From NCBI GenBank assembly GCA_016938535.1, contig JAFGUL010000249.1:1-12485 (forward strand): DNA of 12,485 nt. Direction: 5' to 3'. Under the pieces are notes generated by a model. It did no database searches and was not told the origin of the DNA. It saw only the letters and a list, made by a program, of their open reading frames with translations. Made by a program: the position numbers and the translations under genes. Position 1 is the stretch's first letter. Each line of letters begins with the position of its first letter. The stretch is from Candidatus Delongbacteria bacterium (GTDB lineage Bacteria > Delongbacteria > UBA4055). Shown in pieces: positions 1 to 6,841 of the stretch.

Positions 1-150
1 AACTGGGTACATCCCAATAATAACTCTATGATCAGATTCTTAGAGAAAAACGGGTATGATGTCCTTAATCTTATAGAGATCCGTAAACCATGGAAAGGTG
101 AAACAAACACAACGAGAATTAAAGTTGATGACCATGAATTCAAGTACTGA
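1..150 (+). CDS. GNAT-family N-acetyltransferase, C-terminal fragment (5' end outside window)
   Basis: Frame 1 is open from the first base and ends at TGA 148-150, giving 50 residues. The stretch VHPNNNSMIRFLEKNGYDV is the usual end of a GNAT fold: residues after the acetyl-CoA loop where the protein's last helix and strand sit (an N-x-x-M/A-x-x-F/L-E-K-x-G-Y/F pattern). It is followed by a short charged tail (EIRKPWKGE). The acetyl-CoA-binding R/Q-x-x-G-x-G motif would lie upstream and is not visible, so substrate and activity cannot be judged. A second GNAT gene starts 78 nt downstream on the same strand. The 151-228 gap holds no convincing gene. Confidence 0.8.
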   Translation, partial: NWVHPNNNSMIRFLEKNGYDVLNLIEIRKPWKGETNTTRIKVDDHEFKY

Positions 151-228
151 GGAAAGAGAACTATTGAAAGGTCTGATGAAAAAAATGTTTACATGATGAA
201 AGAGTTAAAGTAAAGTTAGGAATAAACA

Positions 229-822
229 ATGGCATTCTTTGTTGAATATGAGCCTGAAAATAAAAGAGATCACAATGAATTTTATAACAGGTTTGATCTT
301 TATCTAAGACAGGCGGTTTTTGAGGATTATATTGAAGCGGCGAAGATCACTACTGCCAGGGAAGGGGAGAAAGCCGATCATGATAAGAACCTTCAGAACT
401 TCAAGAAGCACTTCGGAAAAAAATCCGGCGAGAACGAGTATTTTGTTGCCTGCATCAAAGATAAGACTGATCCCGGTACCGCAGAAAAAGTCATCGGATA
501 CTCGCATATAGAATATTGTGATTTCACTACTGAAGAATATAAGCCGTACGCAGATCATAATACACCTTCGGGATGGTATCTTCTGGGACTGGGTGTTTAC
601 TCTGAATATAGAAGACTCGGAATAGGTACAAAGCTTACAGAGATCAGATTGAAATGGGCCAAAGATCATTCAGACGCAAAAAAAGTTTATTTCTATACCA
701 ATCCTAAAAATGTAACTTCCCAGGAATTCCATATGGAAATGGGATTTAATAGAATAGACGGAGAATGGACATTTAAAGACAGGCCTGCTTTTAAGACGAT
801 ATTGTTCGAAATCGATATTTGA
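229..822 (+). CDS. GNAT-family N-acetyltransferase
   Basis: Predicted cytosolic 197-residue acetyl-CoA-dependent N-acetyltransferase. The acetyl-CoA pyrophosphate-binding motif A is seen as R128-R-L-G131-I-G133, preceded by the beta-4 strand GWYLLGLGVY and followed by a helix. The later N-P-K-N-V-T-S-x-E-F-H-x-x-M-G-F segment is the usual motif B region. The WYL-x-G-V-x-V plus late aromatic segment resembles GNATs often annotated as general or aminoglycoside-type acetyltransferases, but I cannot assign a substrate. The ATG start is preceded by TTAGGAA (216-222) at suitable spacing. The stop lies 12 nt before the methyltransferase gene, so the two are probably co-transcribed. No signal peptide or membrane segment is visible. 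Confidence 0.85.
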   Translation: MAFFVEYEPENKRDHNEFYNRFDLYLRQAVFEDYIEAAKITTAREGEKADHDKNLQNFKKHFGKKSGENEYFVACIKDKTDPGTAEKVIGYSHIEYCDFTTEEYKPYADHNTPSGWYLLGLGVYSEYRRLGIGTKLTEIRLKWAKDHSDAKKVYFYTNPKNVTSQEFHMEMGFNRIDGEWTFKDRPAFKTILFEIDI

Positions 823-834
823 GAGGAAAAATTA

Positions 835-1635
835 ATGGAAGAAGTTAAAAAAATATATTCGGGTTTCGGAGAATATGACCGCCTGATCCGTCACAGAATG
901 GAGTTTTATATCAATCTGAGATATATCAGAGAGCATTTACCCGGTAAAAACTTGAGAATACTTGACCTGGGCGGAGGTCCGGGCAGATATTCTGTCGAGC
1001 TGACTAGGGACGGCCACGAAGTGACTCTGATCGATCTTTCGGACTTCAACATTTCTGAAGCAGAGAGGCTGTGCAGGGAAGAGGGAGTAACTGTCCATAA
1101 AATGTTTCAGGGAGACGCTCTTGATCTGTCATCGGTTAAAGACGATTCTTTCGATGTCGTTCTTTCAATGGGACCGTTCTATCATATTAAGGACGAAATG
1201 CTCAGAGAACAGTGTATAAACGGGATTAAAAGGGTTTTAAAGAAGGGCGGATTGCTTTTTACGGCTCATCTGTCAAAATGCGCGTTCTACAAATATATTG
1301 TCAGAGAAATTCCGGAACAGATAGATCATTTTTATGAGAATCTGCATCATATTATCGATACAAGCGTAAAAAAGTTTTCGGACGGTGACACATTCACTGA
1401 TAACACTTACTGCGAGAATTCGGAAGACATTCTACGGTTTATGAACAGACACGGCTTTTCCGGTGATCAGGTAATCGCTTCCGAAGGCCTGGTCGACCAT
1501 ATTGAAGATAAGCTTGAGGAGCTCGATATGAAATACTTTGAAAAGATCGCAGAGCTCAACTACAGGTTCTGCAAAGACCCGCATGCCGTTAATGCGGCAA
1601 GTCATCTGCTTTACAAGGGAGTGAATTGTAAGTGA
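835..1635 (+). CDS. Class I SAM-dependent methyltransferase
   Basis: A 266-residue predicted cytosolic methyltransferase of the Methyltransf_11/25 type. Motif I is textbook: L43-D-L-G46-G-G-P-G-R-Y, the glycine-rich SAM loop. It is followed by the acidic post-I residue D67 (VTLID), which normally holds the ribose. The segment S-M-G113-P-F-Y-H117 occupies the motif IV position. The C-terminal part (about residues 150-266) is helical and Tyr/Phe-rich, probably the substrate lid, and gives no substrate clue. The ATG follows GAGAGG (821-826), which overlaps the end of the preceding GNAT. Its last four bases GTGA contain the start of the next gene. GC content is visibly higher than in the NUDIX gene that follows (37 of 60 bases at 961-1020). 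Confidence 0.88.
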   Translation: MEEVKKIYSGFGEYDRLIRHRMEFYINLRYIREHLPGKNLRILDLGGGPGRYSVELTRDGHEVTLIDLSDFNISEAERLCREEGVTVHKMFQGDALDLSSVKDDSFDVVLSMGPFYHIKDEMLREQCINGIKRVLKKGGLLFTAHLSKCAFYKYIVREIPEQIDHFYENLHHIIDTSVKKFSDGDTFTDNTYCENSEDILRFMNRHGFSGDQVIASEGLVDHIEDKLEELDMKYFEKIAELNYRFCKDPHAVNAASHLLYKGVNCK

Positions 1636-2204
1636 GAGTGTTAGCGGAAATACACCGAAAGGATAACCTCAATTTAAACGGTAAAACATTATCCAGGGAA
1701 GCAGTCAGAGGAATAATCTTCAAAGAAAAGAAGCTCTTACTGATACATTCAGAAAACAAAAACTACGACTTCAAGTTCCCCGGTGGCGGAATTGAGGATA
1801 ATGAAACGCATGAAGAAACCCTTAAGCGTGAAATACTTGAAGAAACAGGATACAAAGTGGTAGCCGTTGAAAAAGAATTCGGAAAAGTCGTTGAATTTGA
1901 TATTCCTCAGGAAAAGGAGTATGATCTTTTTAAAATGACATCATATTATTATATCTGTTCTGTTTCAGAAATGAAATCTAGGCAGAAACTTGAAGGCTAT
2001 GAATATGAATTGGGTTTTAAAGCCGAATGGGTAGATATTGATAAAGCATTAAAAGTCAACGAAGAATTATTGAATAACGAAAAAGCACCCAGATGGTCAA
2101 AAAGAGAGACTTATGTTTTAAAAGAGATAAAAAATAATTTAGGATCTACAGGTTTGAAATATATAGAAAAGCAGGTATCATATGATCAAAATCCGAAAAG
2201 CTGA
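1632..2204 (+). CDS. NUDIX hydrolase
   Basis: A 190-residue NUDIX-fold pyrophosphohydrolase, which would cleave a nucleoside diphosphate linked to another moiety. The full Nudix box is present as G52-x5-E58-x7-R66-E67-I-L-E70-E71-T-G73-Y, including the metal-binding REUxEE core; FPGGG leads into it as usual. The start is a GTG overlapping the methyltransferase stop by 4 nt, with AAGGGAG at 1615-1621 inside that gene. The early residues MRVLAEIHR and LNGKTLSREAVRGII match what I recall of this NUDIX subgroup, which supports the GTG. The C-terminus (WVDIDKAL and onward) is also typical. The last 23 nt overlap the next GNAT gene. Substrate unknown. The gene's 3' part is very AT-rich (14 G+C of 60 at 2101-2160). 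Confidence 0.9.
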   Translation: MRVLAEIHRKDNLNLNGKTLSREAVRGIIFKEKKLLLIHSENKNYDFKFPGGGIEDNETHEETLKREILEETGYKVVAVEKEFGKVVEFDIPQEKEYDLFKMTSYYYICSVSEMKSRQKLEGYEYELGFKAEWVDIDKALKVNEELLNNEKAPRWSKRETYVLKEIKNNLGSTGLKYIEKQVSYDQNPKS

Positions 2205-2724
2205 GATGTCTGATGCAGCAGGTATCGCTGAAGTTCATATAAGCAGCTGGCTTACTACATATCGCGGGATCATGCCGGATGAAAAGCTGGATAGCCTTAA
2301 TCATGAAAGCTGCACGAAGAAGTGGGAAGGGAATATCCAAAGATCTTTTGAAGGTAAAGAGATCCTCCTCGTAGCTGAATTAGCTGGCAGAATTGTAGGT
2401 TTCTGTGGTGGTTCTCCAAATGATGATGAAAATACTAAAGTGAAATATCGGGATGATCTTAGAGTCTTATATATTCTCAAAGAATTTCAGAAGCGGGGGA
2501 TAGGAATAAAGCTCATTTCGGAGTATGTTAAAATAATTAAAGCAATGAATATCAATTCAATGATAATCTGGGTGCTTGAACAGAATGATTCGAGACTTTT
2601 TTATGAGAAGCTTGGAGGTAAAATCGTTGCTGAAAAAACAATGAATTTCGGAAAAGATTTAAAGGTGGTCGGCTACGGGTGGGAGAATTTAAATAAAATA
2701 GGAGATAACAATGAAAGTGTATAA
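2182..2724 (+). CDS. GNAT-family N-acetyltransferase (RimI-like)
   Basis: A 180-residue GNAT. The opening I-R-K-A-x-x-S-D-A-x-x-I-A-x-V-H-x-x-S-W-x-x-T-Y-R-G-I-x-P is the familiar start of a large COG0456-like group. The acetyl-CoA loop is Q103-K-R-G106-I-G108, and the W-V-L-E-Q-N-D-x-x-x-F-Y-E-K-L-G-G segment is the motif B helix. It is unrelated in detail to the GNAT at 229-822, so this is not a recent tandem duplication. The gene starts 23 nt inside the NUDIX gene with a modest GCAGGT ribosome site (2171-2176) and ends 14 nt inside the following hydrolase gene, indicating translational coupling on both sides. Acceptor substrate unknown; no signal peptide. Confidence 0.88.
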   Translation: MIKIRKAEMSDAAGIAEVHISSWLTTYRGIMPDEKLDSLNHESCTKKWEGNIQRSFEGKEILLVAELAGRIVGFCGGSPNDDENTKVKYRDDLRVLYILKEFQKRGIGIKLISEYVKIIKAMNINSMIIWVLEQNDSRLFYEKLGGKIVAEKTMNFGKDLKVVGYGWENLNKIGDNNESV

Positions 2725-3889
2725 AATTTTATTACTCGCTATGCTGATTCTGATAAGCACCGCATTTTCCTGTACGGGAATTTTAAAATCGGACGGGGAC
2801 AACGCACTTTTCGGGAACAATGAGGACTGGAAGAACCCGAATACAGTAATCACCTATGTTCCTGCAGAAAAAGGTCTGTACGGATGGATATATTTCGGTT
2901 TTGATGACAGATGGCCTCAGGGCGGGGTGAACGAAAAGGGTCTTGTTTACGATGGTTTTGCGACCGGTCCCAATCCTGTAAAAAACTCCCTTGATAAAGA
3001 ATTCTTCCAGGGGAATCTGAGTGAAGAGGCTATGAGAAAATGTGCAACTGTTGAGGAAGTAGAAGAACTGTTCAGTAAGTACAATCTTGTATGGCTTGAA
3101 AGAGCTATGCTCATGTTTGCTGATGCGAATGGAAATTCTATTATTATCGAAGGTGACGAGATCGTTAAAAAGAATCTGGATTATCAAATTTGCACAAATT
3201 TCTATCAGTCTGAGCTTAAATACGGAGATGATATTCCCTGCAACAGATATAAGATCGCAGATAAAATACTAAAGGATTGTGGTGTTTCGGTAGATAATTT
3301 CCGCAAGGTCCTGTCTGCCGTATATCAGGAAGGCGACTGGGGCGGAACACAATACTCAAACATATATGACCTGAAAAAAGGTCTGATCTATCTCTATCAC
3401 TTCCATAATTTCGAAAATGTAGTTGTTCTTGACCTTAAGAAAGAGCTGGAGAAAGGTAAAAGAACTCAAAAACTGCCCGAACTATTTTCAGGAAATCACG
3501 CTTTCGATTTTTTTGTCATGACTTATAATAGAAAATCCCATATCGCGCTTGAAAAGAATATCAATGAAAAAGGTATTGAAAGTGCCGTTCTAGAATTTAG
3601 GGACTGGAAAAATAAAAGAGAAAAGAAATATGATCTTGAAATCGATGAAGACGGATTGAATCTTCTTGGCTACAAATATCTCATGACTGGAAAGATCAAA
3701 GAAGCACTTGAAATATTCAAGATCAATGTAGAAGAATTTCCTGACAGCTGGAACTGCTATGACAGTCTTGCAGAAGCATATATGAAATCAGGGGAAAAAG
3801 ATCTGGCAATTAAGAATTACGAGAGATCTATAAAAATGAACCCGAATAACGAGAACGGAAAAAAGATGCTTGAGGAACTTAAAAAGTGA
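2711..3889 (+). CDS. Exported Cys-type Ntn amidohydrolase (linear amide C-N hydrolase-like) with C-terminal TPRs
   Basis: A 392-residue protein with a hydrophobic signal peptide (about residues 4-20) ending A18-F-S20 before C21. The mature start C-T-G-I-L-x-S-D-G followed by L-F-G-N-N-E-D39-W40 matches the N-terminal nucleophile hydrolases related to choloylglycine hydrolase, penicillin V acylase and acyl-CoA:6-APA acyltransferase, where Cys1 attacks an amide and an Asp a little downstream helps. The Arg common in that motif is Asn here. The P-Q-G-G-V-N-E-K-G-L segment is also family-like. Residues about 315-392 form TPR-like helices (LGYKYLMTGKIKEAL; DSLAEAYMKSGEKDLA). The ATG follows AGGAG at 2700-2704. 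It overlaps the GNAT gene by 14 nt. Probable location is periplasm or outside. Penicillin or bile-salt specificity cannot be claimed. Confidence 0.8.
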   Translation: MKVYKILLLAMLILISTAFSCTGILKSDGDNALFGNNEDWKNPNTVITYVPAEKGLYGWIYFGFDDRWPQGGVNEKGLVYDGFATGPNPVKNSLDKEFFQGNLSEEAMRKCATVEEVEELFSKYNLVWLERAMLMFADANGNSIIIEGDEIVKKNLDYQICTNFYQSELKYGDDIPCNRYKIADKILKDCGVSVDNFRKVLSAVYQEGDWGGTQYSNIYDLKKGLIYLYHFHNFENVVVLDLKKELEKGKRTQKLPELFSGNHAFDFFVMTYNRKSHIALEKNINEKGIESAVLEFRDWKNKREKKYDLEIDEDGLNLLGYKYLMTGKIKEALEIFKINVEEFPDSWNCYDSLAEAYMKSGEKDLAIKNYERSIKMNPNNENGKKMLEELKK

Positions 3890-3958
3890 ACTGTAACTGA
3901 ATATGCTTGTATAATTGATCCTATTACCGTCAGAATCTTTTATGTATGGGAGAAAAGA

Positions 3959-5821
3959 ATGCGTGATGCTATTTTCCGTGTTTTCGCCAAAAGTATGATC
4001 ATTATGATTATTATGTTTCTGTCGGATTTACAGGCACAAAAGAAATGGACGATACTCGGATATTTTGACGGAGATCAATTCTTCTATGATTGTGGAGTCA
4101 CTAATGTGATGCAGTTTTTGACATCAATAAACACTACTGAAAATATAAATATTGTAATTCAGGCGGACCGCTGTGAAAGCCCTTACAGCTATGGCACATG
4201 GAAAGATACGCGAAGATTCAAGATCGAACATATGGATTACTCAGATGATGATTTCAATGAAGTCTGCGTTGACAGCACTCTCGGAGAGCTTGATATGGGT
4301 TCAGTAGAAACCTTAAAGGATTTTCTGATCTGGGGTGTAAACACATATCCATCTGAACGATATATATTGATTTTGAAGAATCATGGAGGCGGATGGAAAA
4401 GCGGGATCTGCATAGATGAGACTGACGGCGGTGTATTAAATATAAAAGATATAAAAACAGCTCTTGATGCTCTTTTTACCGATACAGGTGTAAAAATTGA
4501 TATTCTCGCATTTGACGCATGCTTGATGGGTATGATCGAAGTCGCATATGAACTTAAAGATAACATAGTGTCTTCTGTTATTTTCTCACAGGATTTTGGA
4601 TATACACCACAATTATTTAATACTCAAGTTATTGTTGCTGCATTGGATTCCGATCCTGATATGTCGTCAATTGATACGTCAGAAATGTTCATTGATAATC
4701 CCGCTGCCGTAAAAACATTATCCGCTGTAAGTGTTTCTGGTCTTTCAGCGCTGACACAAAGCGTTTCTGATTTTGTAGATTCGTTTATTGTGTCGCCTGA
4801 CTGGAATGCAGTACAGACGGCGTTTGATAATTCTTCAGTTTTCGGCTATCGTGATTCTTTCATGGATATGAAATTGTTTTTCAACAGCCTGGTCGGTTCA
4901 GGTGTTGATAATGCAGATATCGTTACTTCGAATATTAATAATGTTATAATCGGGAATTTTTTTCGTTATGAAGAAACTACCGGATTAAATATTTTCTTCA
5001 ACCATTTTTTTGACGGTCATATTATTTCTTATAACAATTTGTTCTCAGCTTTCGCAGAGGATTCAAAATGGAATGAATTCCTGAACCAGTATTCAAATTC
5101 TTTCGGTCCGTTCAACGATTTTAAATGGGAACCAAATCAGAATTTGAAAGGATACTGGACTGTTATAGATAACAACTGCGATTTTAATTCCTGGCAATAT
5201 GAGGATTGGGATGTATATATTCGTACAACTGATATTAACTGTGATGATTATATTGTCTCTCCGAAGATAAACACTATATCAAGCAGTATTTTTAAATTTA
5301 AAGCAAAAAGCTCAGGCGGTGATAAATTTGTAGTAAAATTGTCAAATACAGGAAATGAAAATACGGAAAGCTTTAATATTACTTTACTAGGCGAAACATT
5401 TCCTCCGTCTGAGTGGACAGAATATTCGGTAGAGCTTGATCCATATAATTTAACAGATGTTTATCTAGCGATTCAATGTATATCGGAGAACGGTTCGCGT
5501 TTGTATTTGAAGGATTTCGAATTGATTGCAAATAATGCGATTGATCAGAATCTTATCGCTGATGTGGAATTATATAACAACTATCCGAACCCGTTCAATC
5601 CGACGACAACATTATCGTATTCGCTTGATGCCAGACAGAAAGTTAAAATATCCGTATTCAATGTCAAAGGCGAACTGGTAGAAGTTCTTGTAAATGAAAT
5701 AAAAGATAAAGGGAAATATTCGGTTATTTTTAATGCTTCGCAATTGCCTTCGGGTCAGTATATTTATACAATTGAATCGGACGGTTATCATTCGGCTAAG
5801 AAAATGATTTTGCTGAAATAA
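3959..5821 (+). CDS. Secreted clostripain-like (C11) cysteine peptidase with adhesin-like domain and type IX sorting domain
   Basis: A 620-residue exported protease. The N-terminal signal peptide has a long hydrophobic core (about 12-22) and a likely cut after LQA26. The C11 domain follows: the catalytic histidine is H142 in N-H-G-G-G-W and the nucleophile is C188 in A-F-D-A-C-L-M-G, both highly characteristic of clostripain-type enzymes that cut after basic residues. Residues about 388-526 look like a cleaved-adhesin/choice-of-anchor J jelly roll (W-x-D plus D-D-Y-I-V-S-P and P-x-x-W-T-E-Y). Residues about 528-620 are a C-terminal sorting domain opening with YPNPFNP (542-548) and ending in a K-K-M-I-L-L-K strand, as in type IX cargo. 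GGAGAAA lies just before the ATG. The gene is more AT-rich than its right-hand neighbours (16 G+C of 60 at 4921-4980), suggesting different history or relaxed constraint. Confidence 0.9.
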   Translation: MRDAIFRVFAKSMIIMIIMFLSDLQAQKKWTILGYFDGDQFFYDCGVTNVMQFLTSINTTENINIVIQADRCESPYSYGTWKDTRRFKIEHMDYSDDDFNEVCVDSTLGELDMGSVETLKDFLIWGVNTYPSERYILILKNHGGGWKSGICIDETDGGVLNIKDIKTALDALFTDTGVKIDILAFDACLMGMIEVAYELKDNIVSSVIFSQDFGYTPQLFNTQVIVAALDSDPDMSSIDTSEMFIDNPAAVKTLSAVSVSGLSALTQSVSDFVDSFIVSPDWNAVQTAFDNSSVFGYRDSFMDMKLFFNSLVGSGVDNADIVTSNINNVIIGNFFRYEETTGLNIFFNHFFDGHIISYNNLFSAFAEDSKWNEFLNQYSNSFGPFNDFKWEPNQNLKGYWTVIDNNCDFNSWQYEDWDVYIRTTDINCDDYIVSPKINTISSSIFKFKAKSSGGDKFVVKLSNTGNENTESFNITLLGETFPPSEWTEYSVELDPYNLTDVYLAIQCISENGSRLYLKDFELIANNAIDQNLIADVELYNNYPNPFNPTTTLSYSLDARQKVKISVFNVKGELVEVLVNEIKDKGKYSVIFNASQLPSGQYIYTIESDGYHSAKKMILLK

Positions 5822-5881
5822 AGTAAGGTAAAATAAAATTGTGACGGATCCAGAATTAAAAGAAAAGAAAAAGAGTGTGAG

Positions 5882-6112
5882 ATGTTTTATAAAATATTAA
5901 AATTCGTATCTATTTCAAGTTTCATTTTATCAGGTTTTCTCACTGCAGAAACAGCAAAAAGCCCTTTCATGAAACTAGTTCTGCCTGCATCCGAGATACT
6001 CTCCGTGAACGGGTTCTTTTTCTACGACAGGGAAGGAGTATATCTGTCCTATCCCGATGTTCAGGTCTTCAGTCACGAAATAAGAGGGATGGTCACCTAT
6101 AATTTCTATTAA
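5882..6112 (+). CDS. Small secreted protein of unknown function
   Basis: A 76-residue protein I do not recognise. It begins M-F-Y-K-I-L-K and then a hydrophobic stretch to about residue 20, followed by L-T-A22-E, a plausible signal peptidase site. The mature part would be about 54 residues, rich in aromatic and beta-prone segments (G-F-F-F-Y-D, V-Y-L-S-Y-P, V-T-Y-N-F-Y), with no cysteines. No domain, metal site or transmembrane helix is visible in the mature part. It lies 60 nt after the peptidase gene and 25 nt before the metallo-hydrolase gene on the same strand. It could be a real small exported protein or the remnant of a longer gene; the clean signal peptide and G+C-richer codons favour a real gene. 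Confidence 0.55.
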   Translation: MFYKILKFVSISSFILSGFLTAETAKSPFMKLVLPASEILSVNGFFFYDREGVYLSYPDVQVFSHEIRGMVTYNFY

Positions 6113-6137
6113 GCGGTCAAAGCAAAAGGAGGCGTAA

Positions 6138-6824
6138 ATGAAGAAGACGATAATTGTATTATTAATGCTTGTTTCGATCGCATCATGCACTGCAAAGGAG
6201 GGAAAAATGGATATTCTGGATAAGATCAGCGTTATAATTCATTCATCCGTGCGCATAGACGGCGGTAAAGTTATATACTTCGATCCATACAAACTGCCTG
6301 AGAATATGCCCAAAGCGGATATCATTTTTATTACGCATGAGCACAGGGATCACATGTCGCCTGAAGATGTGGCTAAGATAGCGACGGACAGCACTGTGAT
6401 CGTTATACCGGGAGTCGTCGAGCATCCGTTCAAAGGAAAGGTCGTGCAGGTGACTGCCGGCGACGAGACGGTTGTGGAAGGTATTCCGGTCAAAGTGGTA
6501 CCGGCGTATAATACGAACAAGCAGTTCCATACTAAGGATAAAGGCTGGGTCGGATATATCGTAACACTAGACAGCACAAGAATATACTTCGCCGGAGATA
6601 CAGACAGGATACCTGAAATGAAAGACTTCGATGTCGACATAGCCCTTCTGCCGGTTTCCGGAACTTATGTAATGACAGCAGAAGAAGCTGCTCAGGCCGC
6701 GCTCGACATAAAACCGAAGATCGCTATACCTATGCATTACGGAACTGTCGTAGGTAATAAAGATGATGCGCAAAAATTCGCCGACCTGCTGAAAGGGAAG
6801 ATCGAAGTCATTATTAAACACTAA
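6138..6824 (+). CDS. Metallo-beta-lactamase-fold hydrolase, predicted lipoprotein
   Basis: A 228-residue MBL-fold metal-dependent hydrolase of the compact UlaG-like (Lactamase_B_3) type. The metal motif is H67-x-H69-x-D71-H72, with further likely ligands D154 in A-G-D-T-D and H200 in P-M-H-Y-G. The sequence begins M-K-K, a hydrophobic core, and lipobox I14-A-S-C17, so the long form should be lipidated at C17 and membrane anchored. The start has an excellent AAGGAGG at 6126-6132. A second ATG at codon 24 (6207) has its own strong site (see separate entry), so a cytosolic form is possible. The substrate is unknown; family members act on lactones, phosphodiesters or other esters. The next gene begins 17 nt downstream. 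Confidence 0.88.
   Translation: MKKTIIVLLMLVSIASCTAKEGKMDILDKISVIIHSSVRIDGGKVIYFDPYKLPENMPKADIIFITHEHRDHMSPEDVAKIATDSTVIVIPGVVEHPFKGKVVQVTAGDETVVEGIPVKVVPAYNTNKQFHTKDKGWVGYIVTLDSTRIYFAGDTDRIPEMKDFDVDIALLPVSGTYVMTAEEAAQAALDIKPKIAIPMHYGTVVGNKDDAQKFADLLKGKIEVIIKH
6194..6209 (+). promoter_or_regulatory. Internal Shine-Dalgarno and alternative start in the MBL gene
   Basis: AAAGGAGGG at 6194-6202 lies 4 nt before an in-frame ATG at 6207-6209 (Met24), just after the lipobox cysteine and before the first strand of the MBL fold. The site is as strong as the one for the annotated start. Initiation here would yield a leaderless 205-residue enzyme with every metal ligand intact. The A/G-rich codons (Lys-Glu-Gly-Lys) could also create this by chance. 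Confidence 0.45.
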
Positions 6825-6841
6825 AAGCAAAAGGCAGGCTC

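Noticed and set aside
151..213. In-frame 20-codon extension after the TGA of the first GNAT, suggesting readthrough
   Set aside because: The residues are low-complexity and charged, GNATs of this type normally end near the observed stop, and no readthrough context is evident.
1..2724. Integron cassette array of small enzymes
   Set aside because: No attC-like inverted repeats are seen between genes, and overlapping reading frames do not fit independent cassettes.
2711..2773. Lipoprotein lipobox at C21 of the Ntn hydrolase
   Set aside because: The residues before Cys are A-F-S; Phe at -2 and Ala at -3 fit a signal peptidase I site better than a lipobox, and Cys fits the catalytic position.
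3915..3943. TTGATC - 17 nt - TTTTAT promoter-like pair before the C11 peptidase gene
   Set aside because: Match is weak and would place the transcript start almost on the ribosome site; such pairs are common by chance in AT-rich DNA.
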